Positions 31,575-40,751 of a stretch of 64,000 nt of DNA are shown here, piece after piece (the first letter of the stretch is position 1; each line of letters starts with the position of its first letter). The stretch covers positions 62,001 through 126,000 of the forward strand of contig NZ_KQ948940.1 of the NCBI RefSeq assembly GCF_001514235.1, in the 5' to 3' direction. The notes beneath the pieces are model-generated. The model was not told the DNA's origin and made no database searches. It saw only the letters and a program-made list of their open reading frames with translations. The DNA comes from Streptomyces caeruleatus. Its GTDB lineage: Bacteria; Actinomycetota; Actinomycetes; Streptomycetales; Streptomycetaceae. Both the position numbers and the translations under genes were made by a program.

Positions 31575-32759
31575 ATGAGCACCAAGGACTTCATCGAGAA
31601 GGACTTCTACAAGGTCCTCGGCGTCCCCAAGGACGCCACCGAGGCCGAGATCAAGAAGGCGTACCGCAAGCTCGCCCGCGAGTACCACCCGGACGCCAAC
31701 AAGGGCAACGCCAAGGCGGAGGAGCGCTTCAAGGAGATCTCCGAGGCGAACGACGTTCTCGGCGACCCCAAGAAGCGCAAGGAGTACGACGAGGCGCGCG
31801 CCCTCTTCGGCAACGGCGGCTTCCGCCCCGGGCCGGGCGGCGCGGGCGGCGGTTCCTTCAACTTCGACCTGGGCGACCTCTTCGGAGGCGGCGCCCAGGG
31901 CGGCCAAGGGGGAGCCGGCGGCTTCGGCGGCGGACTCGGTGACGTCTTCGGGGGCCTGTTCAACCGCGGCGGCACGGGCACGACCCGTACCCAGCCCCGG
32001 CGCGGCCAGGACATCGACACCGAGGTCAACCTCAGCTTCACCGAGGCGATCGAGGGTGCGACGGTCCCGCTGCGCATGTCCTCCCAGTCACCCTGCAAGG
32101 CCTGTGCCGGCACCGGCGACAAGAACGGCACACCGCGCGTGTGCCCGACCTGCGTCGGCACCGGCCAGGTGGCGCGGGGCTCGGGCGGCGGCTTCTCGCT
32201 GACCGACCCCTGCCCGGACTGCAAGGGGCGCGGCCTGATCGCCGAGCACCCGTGCCCGGACTGCAAGGGCAGCGGCCGGGCGAAGTCGTCCCGGACCATG
32301 CAGGTCCGCATCCCGGCCGGGGTGTCGGACGGGCAGCGCATCCGGCTGCGTGGCAAGGGAGCGCCGGGCGAGCGCGGCGGCCCGGCCGGTGACCTGTACG
32401 TCACCGTGCACGTCGACGCGCACCCGGTGTTCGGCCGCAAGGAGGACAACCTCACGGTGACCGTCCCCGTGACCTTCACGGAGGCGGCCCTCGGCGGCGA
32501 GGTCAGGGTCCCCACCCTGGGCGGACCTCCGGTCACCCTGAAACTGCCGCCCGGCACGCCCAACGGCCGCACCATGCGGGCGCGGGGCAAGGGCGCGATC
32601 CGCAAGGACGGCACCCGCGGCGACCTCCTGGTCACCGTCGAGGTGAGTGTCCCGAAGGACCTTTCGGGGAAGGCTCGTGACGCACTGGAGGCGTATCGCG
32701 AGGCGACCGCGGGCGAGGACCCGCGGGCGGAGCTGTTCCAGGCCGCGAAGGGAGCATGA
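31575..32759 (+). CDS. dnaJ: Co-chaperone DnaJ (type I)
   Basis: 394 residues. The J domain (residues 9-75) has the H-P-D triad in Y-H-P-D-A-N-K. A Gly/Phe-rich linker (85-135) follows, then the zinc domain with four C-x-x-C-x-G-x-G repeats (C-K-A-C-A-G-T-G, C-P-T-C-V-G-T-G, C-P-D-C-K-G-R-G, C-P-D-C-K-G-S-G). The C-terminal substrate domains end near residue 380. It delivers substrates to DnaK and stimulates its ATPase. The stop overlaps the hspR start by four bases. Confidence 0.97.
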   Translation: MSTKDFIEKDFYKVLGVPKDATEAEIKKAYRKLAREYHPDANKGNAKAEERFKEISEANDVLGDPKKRKEYDEARALFGNGGFRPGPGGAGGGSFNFDLGDLFGGGAQGGQGGAGGFGGGLGDVFGGLFNRGGTGTTRTQPRRGQDIDTEVNLSFTEAIEGATVPLRMSSQSPCKACAGTGDKNGTPRVCPTCVGTGQVARGSGGGFSLTDPCPDCKGRGLIAEHPCPDCKGSGRAKSSRTMQVRIPAGVSDGQRIRLRGKGAPGERGGPAGDLYVTVHVDAHPVFGRKEDNLTVTVPVTFTEAALGGEVRVPTLGGPPVTLKLPPGTPNGRTMRARGKGAIRKDGTRGDLLVTVEVSVPKDLSGKARDALEAYREATAGEDPRAELFQAAKGA

Positions 32760-33220
32760 GTCAGATGGACGGTCGTCGACGCAACCCGTATGAACTGACC
32801 GAGGAGACCCCGGTCTACGTCATCTCGGTGGCGGCCCAGCTGTCCGGCCTGCACCCGCAGACCCTGCGCCAGTACGACCGTCTGGGTCTGGTCTCCCCCG
32901 ACCGCACCGCCGGCCGGGGCCGGCGCTACTCGGCCCGTGACATCGAACTGCTGCGCACCGTCCAGCAGTTGTCGCAGGACGAGGGCATCAACCTGGCCGG
33001 CATCAAGCGGATCATCGAACTGGAGAACCAGGTCGCGGCGCTGCAGTCCCGGGTTGCCGAGCTCCAGTCGGCCGTCGAGGGGGCCGCGGCGGCGATGCAG
33101 CAGCGTGAGGCGGCGGTGCACGCGTCGTATCGCCGGGATCTGGTGCCGTATCAGGAAGTGCAGCAGACCAGTGCGTTGGTGGTGTGGCGGCCGCCCAGGC
33201 GGAAGCAGCAGTCCGACTGA
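32756..33220 (+). CDS. hspR: Heat-shock repressor HspR (MerR family)
   Basis: 154 residues. The MerR-type winged helix is Y-V-I-S-V-A-A-Q-L-S-G-L-H-P-Q-T-L-R-Q-Y-D-R-L-G-L-V (residues 20-45) with G-R-G-R-R-Y-S in the wing. A coiled-coil region follows (I-I-E-L-E-N-Q-V-A-A-L-Q-S). It binds the HAIR sequence before dnaK (28998-29018) and probably before clpB (46016-46036), acting with DnaK as co-repressor. It is translationally coupled to dnaJ, forming the autoregulatory loop known in Streptomyces. Confidence 0.96.
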   Translation: MSQMDGRRRNPYELTEETPVYVISVAAQLSGLHPQTLRQYDRLGLVSPDRTAGRGRRYSARDIELLRTVQQLSQDEGINLAGIKRIIELENQVAALQSRVAELQSAVEGAAAAMQQREAAVHASYRRDLVPYQEVQQTSALVVWRPPRRKQQSD

Positions 33221-33349
33221 CGCGCGGTCGTCTGTGTGTGGGCCCGGAGGTTCTGACGAACCTCCGGGCCCTTGCGCGTACGGCGAGGGGCTGTTGTCGG
33301 TGGCCCTGGAGCAGCGGCGCGGAGGGGGCTCGGTCGTTCCCGGTCGCCT

Positions 33350-33964
33350 TCAGCCGGGCAGCATCTCGCTGGCCGCCTCCACAGTGAGGATCCACATGGG
33401 CTGGGCGCCTGTGCCGAAGGCGGCGGCGAGGGCGTAGCCCAGGGCCGCGTCCAGGGCCCCCGGCTCGGCGTCCTCGCGCCACTCGGCGAGGACGCGTCCG
33501 TCGCCGTCGGAGGAGAAGTCGCCGATGTGCTCGTCGTCCCGCAGCAGGCGGCTGCCCGGGATGGAGTCGGGAACCAGGCGCCAGGTGTGGTCCGCGTGGC
33601 GGACGTCGACCCGGTAGGAGCGGCGGGTCAGCCGGCCCTTGGCGGGGTCGATGACGGCCTCCTCGCCGTCCACGGTCAGCGTGAGCAGTCTGGCGTCACG
33701 GGTGCCGATCGGGATGTGCTCGTCGGCGGCCTCCGTCTCCTTCGCGCGGACCAGTCCGATCCGGGGGACCGACTCGCCCTCGACGGTGACCTCGCCCACC
33801 TCCATGTCGAGCCGGACCGTCATCGTGCCGAACCGCTCCTCCTCGATGACGGTCTCGACGACGGGCTTCTCCTCATGCCGGTCGTCCTCGTACGCGTCGT
33901 ACGCGTGGGGGTCGCTCGCGTCGGTGGCCGCGGAGGCGGGTGCGGGTGCCGGGCCCTTCGGCAT
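33350..33964 (-). CDS. Conserved hypothetical protein
   Basis: 204 residues. The first 40 are acidic and low complexity (D-A-Y-E-D-D-R-H-E-E-K). The rest alternates beta-strand-like stretches such as M-T-V-R-L-D-M-E-V-G-E-V-T-V-E-G and L-L-T-L-T-V-D-G-E-E-A-V-I-D. No signal peptide, membrane segment or catalytic motif is seen. It is coded on the minus strand directly after hspR, convergent with it. I do not recognise the family beyond its presence in Streptomyces. Confidence 0.65.
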   Translation of the reverse strand: MPKGPAPAPASAATDASDPHAYDAYEDDRHEEKPVVETVIEEERFGTMTVRLDMEVGEVTVEGESVPRIGLVRAKETEAADEHIPIGTRDARLLTLTVDGEEAVIDPAKGRLTRRSYRVDVRHADHTWRLVPDSIPGSRLLRDDEHIGDFSSDGDGRVLAEWREDAEPGALDAALGYALAAAFGTGAQPMWILTVEAASEMLPG

Positions 33965-33999
33965 GGGATTTTCCTTGCCTCTCGTTCGCTGACGGGTAG

Positions 34000-34215
34000 T
34001 CAGTTCGTCGTCGTGCGGTCAGCTGGGGCGTCGGCGGGACCGGACTTGAGGGTGTGCAGGAGTGCGGCGAGGCCTTCGGGGGCCGTGGCCAGGATGATCT
34101 CCGGGGTGTCGCTCTCGCGGAGGCGGATCGTTCCGTCGGGGGCGGTGGCGACGTAGAGGCAGTTGCCTTCGGGGCCGCCGCTGTACGACGACTTCTGCCA
34201 GTGCAGTTCGGGCAT
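34000..34215 (-). CDS. DUF397 protein
   Basis: 71 residues with the DUF397 signature W-Q-K-S-S-Y-S-G-G-P-E-G-N-C-L-Y-V-A at the start and I-R-L-R-E-S-D-T-P near residue 30. DUF397 proteins are nearly always coded beside an XRE/DUF5753 regulator in actinomycetes, as here (10-base gap), and some antagonise that regulator (the BldB/WhiJ type of pair). The last 20 residues are a disordered tail. Confidence 0.88.
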   Translation of the reverse strand: MPELHWQKSSYSGGPEGNCLYVATAPDGTIRLRESDTPEIILATAPEGLAALLHTLKSGPADAPADRTTTN

Positions 34216-34225
34216 CGGGGCCTCC

Positions 34226-35107
34226 TCAGAGGGTGTAGAGCAGATGCTGGATGAGGGCCAGCGAGTCCTTCACCGAGTGTGTTTCCGGGGCCAACGATAC
34301 GTCGATGGGTGCGAGGGCGTTCTCCGCGATGTGGTTGAACAGAGAGCTGTACTCATCAAGCTGACGCTGCTCCACCAAGTAGTGGGAGCCGAGGAGCTGC
34401 TCGACCACGACGGTGCCCAACCTCGGTTCTGCCGGGATGACATGTGCGAAGTTGCCGGTGAGGGCAGCGTGCGCCCGGGCCGTGAACGGATAGATCTGGA
34501 TGGTCACGTTCGGCAGCCGCGCCAGCTCGATCAGGTGCAGCAGTTGCTCCCGGACGACCTCGGTGCTGCCGAACCGCATGTGCAACGCGGACTCGTGGAT
34601 GACGGCGTGCACGGATGGTGGGTCGTCGCGCGTCAGGATGTGCTGCCGTTCCATGCGGAACCGCAAGGCCTGCTCGATGTTCGTGAAGCCCAGGTCGGGG
34701 CTCGTGAAGATGGAGCGTGTGTAGTCCTCGGTCTGGAAGAGGCCCGGGATGAACAGTGGCTCGTGTGTCCTGATGGCCACGGCCCCTGATTCAAGCTCGG
34801 CCAGGTTCAGCGGATCCGGCCCCAGGTGTTTCCTGTACGCACGCCACCACCCTTTGCCACTGGACTCGGACATCGCGACCAGTGCCTCAACGAAGGGCTC
34901 CTTCGAGCAACCGTAGACGCCGCAGAGATCGAGGAGCCGCCCAGTGAGGACCGAGGTTCGGCCGGCCTCGATGTGGCCCAGCTGTCCGCGCGTCATGCCG
35001 ATCTGGTCAGCGGCATCAGTTGTGGACAAACCGGCTTGCTCGCGCAGTTGTTTGAGTTCGAAGCCGAGTCGCCGCTGTCGTTCGCTGACGGTGGTGCGCA
35101 GTCCCAC
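34226..35107 (-). CDS. XRE-family regulator with DUF5753 (Scr1/WhiJ-like)
   Basis: 293 residues. The helix-turn-helix (L-K-Q-L-R-E-Q-A-G-L-S-T-T-D-A-A-D-Q-I-G-M-T-R-G-Q-L-G-H-I-E-A-G) is at 18-50. The DUF5753 domain (about 105-290) begins with E-S-G-A-V-A-I-R-T-H-E-P-L-F-I-P-G-L-F-Q-T-E-D-Y and includes V-H-A-V-I-H-E-S-A-L. Members control development and local genes in Streptomyces. It is transcribed with the DUF397 gene and divergently from an HATPase gene 240 bases away, the usual three-gene layout. Confidence 0.88.
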   Translation of the reverse strand: MGLRTTVSERQRRLGFELKQLREQAGLSTTDAADQIGMTRGQLGHIEAGRTSVLTGRLLDLCGVYGCSKEPFVEALVAMSESSGKGWWRAYRKHLGPDPLNLAELESGAVAIRTHEPLFIPGLFQTEDYTRSIFTSPDLGFTNIEQALRFRMERQHILTRDDPPSVHAVIHESALHMRFGSTEVVREQLLHLIELARLPNVTIQIYPFTARAHAALTGNFAHVIPAEPRLGTVVVEQLLGSHYLVEQRQLDEYSSLFNHIAENALAPIDVSLAPETHSVKDSLALIQHLLYTL

Positions 35108-35346
35108 GGGTTCTCCTTGTGATCGGTCAAAGTCTGCCCTGTGTGCGGGCGTTAGTCCACCGGCTCAAGCGAATAGGTTGCTCGCGAGAACCCTTTATCG
35201 CTACCTTGAGTGAGGCGTCGATAACGCAACGGCGTCACTCAACTCCCCCTGCCCACAAGCGAAAGTGCACCCGAACCGGCATCCGGCCGGGCCCGGGCGG
35301 AGCCATCGCGGGCGTCCCTCATCCGGATCTGACAGGAGCCCCACCC

Positions 35347-35856
35347 TTGGACCCGTCCCGCCACGTCCCGCACCGCCTGACCCAACTCACCCACGAATAC
35401 AGCCTGTTCGCCCCGGCCGACGTCACCGCCCCGCGCCTCTGCCGCGACTTCGTACGCGCAGTCCTCTTCACGCACGACCGCGAGGACCTCGTCATGCCCG
35501 CCGCCCTGTGCACCTCGGAGCTCGTCACCAACGTCCACCTGCACACCAAGGGCACCGCCATGCTCCGCATCCGACTCACCCCGACCCGCTTCCGGGTCGG
35601 CGTGTTCGACGAGAGCCCGGACCCGCCGGTTGTCGCTCACCCGGCGGGAACGGTTGTCGCCTGTTGGGGACGAGGGCTCGCACTCGTCCAGGAGATGGCG
35701 GACAAGTGGGGGGTCGCGGACGAGCGGGCGGGGCGGTTCGCGAAGGGGGTGTGGTTCGAGCTCGATGGCGGGAGCGGGGGGAACGTTCCAGCTTTGCTCG
35801 AACGGGTGAACCAGGGACATCTGGGCTGGTCAGCACCGACGCCGTCCCTACCGTGA
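35347..35856 (+). CDS. GHKL ATP-binding protein (anti-sigma-factor-kinase-like)
   Basis: A TTG start with AGGAG eight bases upstream gives 169 residues; the same frame is open upstream to an ATG at 35119 but without a ribosome site. The domain has the N-box A-A-L-C-T-S-E-L-V-T-N-V-H-L-H-T, then F-D-E-S-P-D-P (G1-like) and G-R-G-L-A-L-V (G2). It is like RsbW/SpoIIAB kinases, here without a sigma-factor gene. Such stand-alone GHKL proteins accompany XRE/DUF397 pairs and may act on anti-anti-sigma proteins. Confidence 0.8.
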   Translation: MDPSRHVPHRLTQLTHEYSLFAPADVTAPRLCRDFVRAVLFTHDREDLVMPAALCTSELVTNVHLHTKGTAMLRIRLTPTRFRVGVFDESPDPPVVAHPAGTVVACWGRGLALVQEMADKWGVADERAGRFAKGVWFELDGGSGGNVPALLERVNQGHLGWSAPTPSLP

Positions 35857-35912
35857 TCGCGTTGCTTGTGCCCCGAGCACACCCAGCCCACACTTGAGGA
35901 GGAGGTGCCACC

Positions 35913-36560
35913 TTGACCGCTCTCGCACATGAGAGGCCCGAGACCATGTCCGAGGCAAAGGCTGAATCCGTACTCGTACCCGATCCGGACGAGGTCCTAT
36001 GGCAGCTGTGGAAGGCCATGGAACTCCCCGAGGGCTACCGCGCCGAGATCATCGAGGGAGCCATTGAGGTGTCGCCCACCGGTCGCCGATCCCACGCCCA
36101 GGTCGTCAATCGCCTACGAAACGCACTGACGTGGTTCCTGGGGGAGGGAGAGCACGCGGCGTTTCAGGACACCAACGTCATCCACCAGCGCAGGGGATGG
36201 ATTCCTGACGTCCTTATCGCCCCCGAAGATCTGGAGCCGCACGGTGACGAGGAAGATCTGGGGGTGGCCGCTTCCGCCGTCTCCCTCATCGTCGAGGTCG
36301 TCTCACCCGGCAAGCGCAACCAGGACCGCGACCGTGTCCGCAAGCGCCGCGAGTACGCGCGCGCAGGTATCCCCGTCTACGTCATCATCGACGACTACGA
36401 CAGCCACGGAACCGTCACTGTTCTCACCGAGCCTGACCCTGACAAGGCCGACTGGGTGGGAGTCCACCGCGTCCCCTACGGCACCGAAGTCACCATCCCC
36501 GAAGGCCCCGCCAAGGGCTTCGTGATCGGTGAGGCGATCACGGGACCGAAGCGGGGCTGA
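35913..36560 (+). CDS. Uma2-family (DUF820) putative endonuclease
   Basis: A TTG start is set by a strong AGGAGGAGGT site; 215 residues. The PD-(D/E)XK-like core includes Y-R-A-E-I-I-E-G-A-I-E-V-S-P, W-I-P-D-V-L-I-A-P (catalytic Asp) and V-S-L-I-V-E-V-V-S-P-G-K-R-N-Q-D-R-D-R-V-R-K-R-R-E (Glu-x-V...K). The Asp, Glu and Lys of the nuclease fold are present. Uma2 proteins are abundant in Streptomyces and of unknown biology. A second copy lies on the island at 50.3 kb. Confidence 0.82.
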   Translation: MTALAHERPETMSEAKAESVLVPDPDEVLWQLWKAMELPEGYRAEIIEGAIEVSPTGRRSHAQVVNRLRNALTWFLGEGEHAAFQDTNVIHQRRGWIPDVLIAPEDLEPHGDEEDLGVAASAVSLIVEVVSPGKRNQDRDRVRKRREYARAGIPVYVIIDDYDSHGTVTVLTEPDPDKADWVGVHRVPYGTEVTIPEGPAKGFVIGEAITGPKRG

Positions 36561-36572
36561 CCGGGCGAAGGT

Positions 36573-38654
36573 TCAGAGCAGGTCCGGGCGGATCTTCCAC
36601 GGATGCGCCGCCCCGGTCTCCGTGCCGTCGGCGAGGACCCCGACGACGCGGTAGTAGGAGACGGAGCCCAGCGGCTGGGTGGTGTCGTTGAAGGTCTGGT
36701 AGTAGGCCGTGGTCGGGGAGACCGTGCCCAGCAGGTCGTAGGTCTGGGTCCCGGGGTTCCAGCGGCTCACCCGGTACTCGGTGACCTGGGCGCAGACGTC
36801 GCCGGAGCAGTGCCACTCGATCGGCTTCGCCGCCTCGGAGATCGTCCAGCCTCCGCCGCCGTACAGCGGGCCGCCCGCCTCGAAGTCCTTGTCGATGGGC
36901 TCGGCCGGGACGATGTTCAGCTCGGTGGCGGTGACGACCGGGATCGACGGGTCGGTCGCGGAGAGCTCGTTGCCCCAGACGTCCTCGGCGATGACGGTGT
37001 AGACGTAGGTCTCGCCGTCCGGGATGTCGATGCAGAGCATGGCCAGCGGGTCGTCGGCCCGGTCCACGCAGTGCGCCAGCTCGCCGATCCACTTCACGGT
37101 GCCGTCGTCCTGCCGTACCCCGCGCAGCGCGCGGTAGGAGGAGATGTCGTCGTCGACCGGGGTGTTCCAGCGCAGTTCCGTGCCGTCGGCGCGGGGCGTG
37201 GCCGTCAGGCCGGTGAGGGGGAGCGGGGCGGTGCGGTCGGAGGTGGTGACGGTGACCGTGTTGGAGGGCGCGGAACGGTTGTCCTGCCAGTCGTTGATGA
37301 CGACGGCGTAGGTGTAGGTGGTGCCGAACTCGAACTCCCCGTCGGCGCACCCGAAGGAGTACTCGCCGGCGGCGCTGTTGAGCGTCGTGTTCACGTCGCA
37401 GGGCACGGCCACCGCGTCCGCGCCCAGCGTGGTGCCGGGCGAGCGCAGCACGGTGAAGTAGGCGTCGTTGTTGATCTCGTCGGAGAGGCGGCCCTCCGGC
37501 ATGGTCCAGTGCAGCCGCACCGCGTCGTAGGTGGCCGTCGCCTCAAGGTTCTGCGGCGCGTCCGGGGGCGTGCGGTCGATGCCGTCGGAGGTGACGGGAG
37601 TCGAGTAGGCGCCCGCGTTCCCGGCCGCGTCCAGGGCCCGGACCAGGTAGGTGTGCTTGGTCTCGTCGTGGCCGACGTGGTGGACGAAGGAGGTCCCGGT
37701 CTGCTGCTTGAGCAGGGTCAGGGAGCCGGTGGCCTGGTCCTTCTCGAAGAGCTCGTAGGAGACCGCGTCCGGCGCGGCGTCCCACTCGATCATCATGCCC
37801 CACAGGTCACCGTGCGCGGTGAGCCCCGTGGGGGCGGCCGGGCCCGTGCGGTCGACGGTGGTGACGGGCTGGTCGGTGCTGCCGCCGGAGACGTTGCCGG
37901 CCTTGTCCTGGGCGCGGACCTCGTAGTAGTACGTCTCGCCGGTCGCCGGCGGGGTGTCCGTGTACGAGGTGGCGGCCGAGGTGGCCGTCGCGAGCGGCTT
38001 GACCGGATACGCGGCGCCCTTGAGGCGGCGGTAGACCTGGTACCCGGCGAGGTCCATCTCCTTGTTCTTCGCCCAGGTGAGCTTGGCCTTGCCGGTGGCC
38101 TTGTCGTACGTCACCGCGGTCCCGGCCGGCGTGAGCGGCTTGACCTTGTCGACGGTCGCCGAAGTGCGGGGCGAGTAGCCGAACTTGACCTTGGCGCTGC
38201 CGGTCCAGTTGACGTAGTCGACGCGCAGGGTGTGCTTGCCCGACGGGATGGTGACGTTCACCGTCTTGGAGACGGTCGTGGAGGTGTTCTTCCACAGGTC
38301 GACCTTGCGGCTGCCGTCGACGTAGACGCGGATGCCGTCCAGCCCGGAGGCGGCCAGCGAGAACGGGCCGCCGGAGCCGAAGTCCCGGGTGAGCGTCCAG
38401 CGGACGCCGAAGTTGTCCCTCGGCAGTCCGGAGACCGGGGCGCCGCTCCAGCTCTGGTCGATGGCGTTGTCGCAGTCGGTCTTCTTCGGAGTGCCGGAGA
38501 ACGCCGTGTTCGCGAAGAACTGCCGTTTGAAGACCGGCGACGTGCAGGTCACGGCGGCGGACGCGGGCGTGGCGAGGGCCGTGAGCAGGCCGCCCGTGGT
38601 GGCGAGCACGACGGCGGTCGCGGTGGCCGCGGTCGTACGTCTGACTGGGTTCAT
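36573..38654 (-). CDS. Secreted PA14-like / fibronectin type III protein (copy 1)
   Basis: 693 residues. A signal peptide (residues 1-34, ending A-S-A-A) leads to a PA14-type domain (about 40-160: F-F-A-N-T-A-F-S-G-T-P, then G-I-R-V-Y-V-D-G-S-R-K-V-D-L-W-K) that usually binds carbohydrate. Five or so FN3 modules follow, each with D-R-T-x-P joints and Y-x-Y-x-V or Y-x-V-R-A ends. No catalytic domain is seen. It is probably an extracellular adhesin or matrix protein and is a tandem paralogue of the next gene. Confidence 0.85.
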   Translation of the reverse strand: MNPVRRTTAATATAVVLATTGGLLTALATPASAAVTCTSPVFKRQFFANTAFSGTPKKTDCDNAIDQSWSGAPVSGLPRDNFGVRWTLTRDFGSGGPFSLAASGLDGIRVYVDGSRKVDLWKNTSTTVSKTVNVTIPSGKHTLRVDYVNWTGSAKVKFGYSPRTSATVDKVKPLTPAGTAVTYDKATGKAKLTWAKNKEMDLAGYQVYRRLKGAAYPVKPLATATSAATSYTDTPPATGETYYYEVRAQDKAGNVSGGSTDQPVTTVDRTGPAAPTGLTAHGDLWGMMIEWDAAPDAVSYELFEKDQATGSLTLLKQQTGTSFVHHVGHDETKHTYLVRALDAAGNAGAYSTPVTSDGIDRTPPDAPQNLEATATYDAVRLHWTMPEGRLSDEINNDAYFTVLRSPGTTLGADAVAVPCDVNTTLNSAAGEYSFGCADGEFEFGTTYTYAVVINDWQDNRSAPSNTVTVTTSDRTAPLPLTGLTATPRADGTELRWNTPVDDDISSYRALRGVRQDDGTVKWIGELAHCVDRADDPLAMLCIDIPDGETYVYTVIAEDVWGNELSATDPSIPVVTATELNIVPAEPIDKDFEAGGPLYGGGGWTISEAAKPIEWHCSGDVCAQVTEYRVSRWNPGTQTYDLLGTVSPTTAYYQTFNDTTQPLGSVSYYRVVGVLADGTETGAAHPWKIRPDLL

Positions 38655-38750
38655 ACGGTCCTTCAGTCCTGTTCGGCGACGGCGGTGATCAACCGTCGCC
38701 GAACAGGACCAGCGGCTACACCGTTTGGTTGTACGGCCGCGGCGGGTGGG

Positions 38751-40469
38751 TCAGGCCGCCGGTGCGGTGACCGCCCAGTCCGCGGCGGGGAGCGACTCCG
38801 TGCCGTCCGTCGCCACCGCCGTCACCCAGTAGTACGACGTGGTGCCGCGCTCGGCTCCGGTGTCGAAGTACTCGAACGCGCCGGCGCCGGTGTCCGCGAT
38901 CTTCTCGTAGGCGGAGCTGTCCGGGTTCCAGCGGTAGAGGCGGTAGCCGCCCGCGGCCTCGGGCGCCTCCTCGCCGAGCCCGCTCCAGGTCAGCCGGTTG
39001 CCCTCGTCACCCTCGGCCGGAGTCGCCTCCAGCGTCAGCGGGGAGCCGTCCGGCGTCGCCACGGCCGGCGTCGTGTCCAGCTCGGTCGCGACCACGATCT
39101 GGGCCTCGCCGGTCCACCGGAAGGAGGAGTTCCCGGCGTCGTCGATGGCGTCGACGATGAAGCAGCTCTCCTCGCCGTCGGGGAGGACGGCGTAGTCGTA
39201 CGAGGTGGTCTCCGCCGACACGTAAAAGCCGGGGTACAGGGAGCAGACCTTCTCCTCCTCGTCGCCGAGGAGCTCGCCCCGGCGGACCGCGTAGCTCGCC
39301 AGGTCGGCGGTCGGGTTGGCGTCCCAGCGCACCCGGAAGCCGTACTCGGTCGGCGTGACGGTCACCCCGGTGACGGCGGACGGCGGGGTGAGGTCCCGGC
39401 GCTTGCCGCTGACGGCGACGGACCGGGCGGACTCGTTGCCGGCCGCGTCCAGGGCGGTCACCCGGTAGTAGTAGGTCGTGTCCTCCACGGCCGAGGTGTC
39501 CAGGTGGGAGACCTGGGCGGTGCTGCCCACCTGGGCGTACGTGCCGCTCGCGGTCGACGCCCGGTACACCCGGTACGACGCCGCGCCCTCGACCGCGCTC
39601 CAGCCGACCCGCAGCCCCTCCGCCTCGGAGGCGGTGGTCGGTGCGGCGGGCACGGCGGGCGCGGTGCGGTCGACGGTGGTGACGAGCTGGTCCGCCGTAC
39701 CGGCCGACTCGTTGCCTGCCTTGTCGTAGGCGCGGACCTCGTAGTAGTACGCCGCCCCGGTCACCGGCAGCGTGGTGTCGGTGTGGGTGGTGGAGGCGGT
39801 CGTCGCCAGCGGGGTGCCGCCGTACGCGGCGCCCTTGAGGCGGCGGTAGACGCGGTACCCGGCGAGGTCCATCTCCTTGTTCTTCGCCCAGGTGAGCTTC
39901 GCCCGGCCGGTGGCCTTGTCGTACGCGACCGTGGTGCCGGTCGGGACGAGCGGCTTGACCTTGTCGACGGTCGCCGAAGTGCGGGGGGTGTAGGCGAACT
40001 TGACGTTCGCGGTCCCGGTCCAGTTGGCGAAGTCGACGCGCAGGGTGTGCTTGCCGGCGGGGACGGTGACGTTGACCGTCTTCTTGGCGGTCGTCGACAC
40101 GTTCTTCCACAGGTCGACCTTGCGGCTGCCGTCGAGGTAGACGCGGATGCCGTCCTGGGCGGAGGCGGCGAAGGAGAACGGGCCGCCGGAGCCGAAGTCC
40201 CGGGTCACGGTCCAGCGGACGGAGAAGTTGTCCTTCGGCAGGCCCGAGGCCGGGGCGCTCGTGCCCCAGTTCTGGTCGATCGCGGTGTCGCAGTCCGTCC
40301 TCTTCGGGGTGCCCGAAAAGGTGGTGTTCGCGAAGAACTGCCGTTTGAAGACGGGCGAGGCGCAGGTCACGGCGGCGGACGCGGCGGGGGCCGTCGTGAG
40401 CAACGTGCCCGCGGTGGCGAGCACGACCGTCGTCGCGGCCGCGGCGGTCGTGCGTCTGGCTGGGTTCAT
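38751..40469 (-). CDS. Secreted PA14-like / fibronectin type III protein (copy 2)
   Basis: The ATG at 40469 (M-N-P-A-R-R-T-T) follows AGAGGA; 572 residues. The signal peptide and PA14-like domain are nearly the same as in copy 1 (F-F-A-N-T-T-F-S-G-T-P-K-R-T-D-C-D, G-I-R-V-Y-L-D-G-S-R-K-V-D-L-W-K). There are four FN3 modules instead of about five, with the difference in the C-terminal half. The pair arose by tandem duplication, and the shared 5' 700 bases may recombine. Confidence 0.85.
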   Translation of the reverse strand: MNPARRTTAAAATTVVLATAGTLLTTAPAASAAVTCASPVFKRQFFANTTFSGTPKRTDCDTAIDQNWGTSAPASGLPKDNFSVRWTVTRDFGSGGPFSFAASAQDGIRVYLDGSRKVDLWKNVSTTAKKTVNVTVPAGKHTLRVDFANWTGTANVKFAYTPRTSATVDKVKPLVPTGTTVAYDKATGRAKLTWAKNKEMDLAGYRVYRRLKGAAYGGTPLATTASTTHTDTTLPVTGAAYYYEVRAYDKAGNESAGTADQLVTTVDRTAPAVPAAPTTASEAEGLRVGWSAVEGAASYRVYRASTASGTYAQVGSTAQVSHLDTSAVEDTTYYYRVTALDAAGNESARSVAVSGKRRDLTPPSAVTGVTVTPTEYGFRVRWDANPTADLASYAVRRGELLGDEEEKVCSLYPGFYVSAETTSYDYAVLPDGEESCFIVDAIDDAGNSSFRWTGEAQIVVATELDTTPAVATPDGSPLTLEATPAEGDEGNRLTWSGLGEEAPEAAGGYRLYRWNPDSSAYEKIADTGAGAFEYFDTGAERGTTSYYWVTAVATDGTESLPAADWAVTAPAA

Positions 40470-40751
40470 TCGATCCTCTGGTCGAGTCCGGGACAGCGCT
40501 GGGCGAGCTGTCGTGATCACGACTCGCGAGGTATGGCATTGGTTGTGCAGTTCTCAACCAGTTCCTTGATCGATTTTTGGTGGAGGGGTTGTAACGGGCG
40601 TTTGGAGACGTTCCGTCATGCCTTTACATCGCAGCGGAGCGTGGTGTTGCGCACTCGTTAAGTAGTTCCGCTTGACGCTGGGGGCTGTCGGCGCGTTGTC
40701 TTTTCAGACATCTGGGCGCATTGACGCGCCCGTGTCCCGAAGGCACCAGAA

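Noticed and set aside
35119-35346. Upstream extension of the GHKL ATPase gene to an ATG at 35119
   Set aside because: No ribosome site, no family-like sequence before L-D-P-S-R-H, and a good AGGAG in front of the TTG at 35347.
36603-40661. 1352-codon plus-strand open frame
   Set aside because: It lies antisense to both PA14-FN3 genes, consists of low-complexity Gly/Arg/Val sequence, and the minus-strand genes have signal peptides and FN3 motifs.
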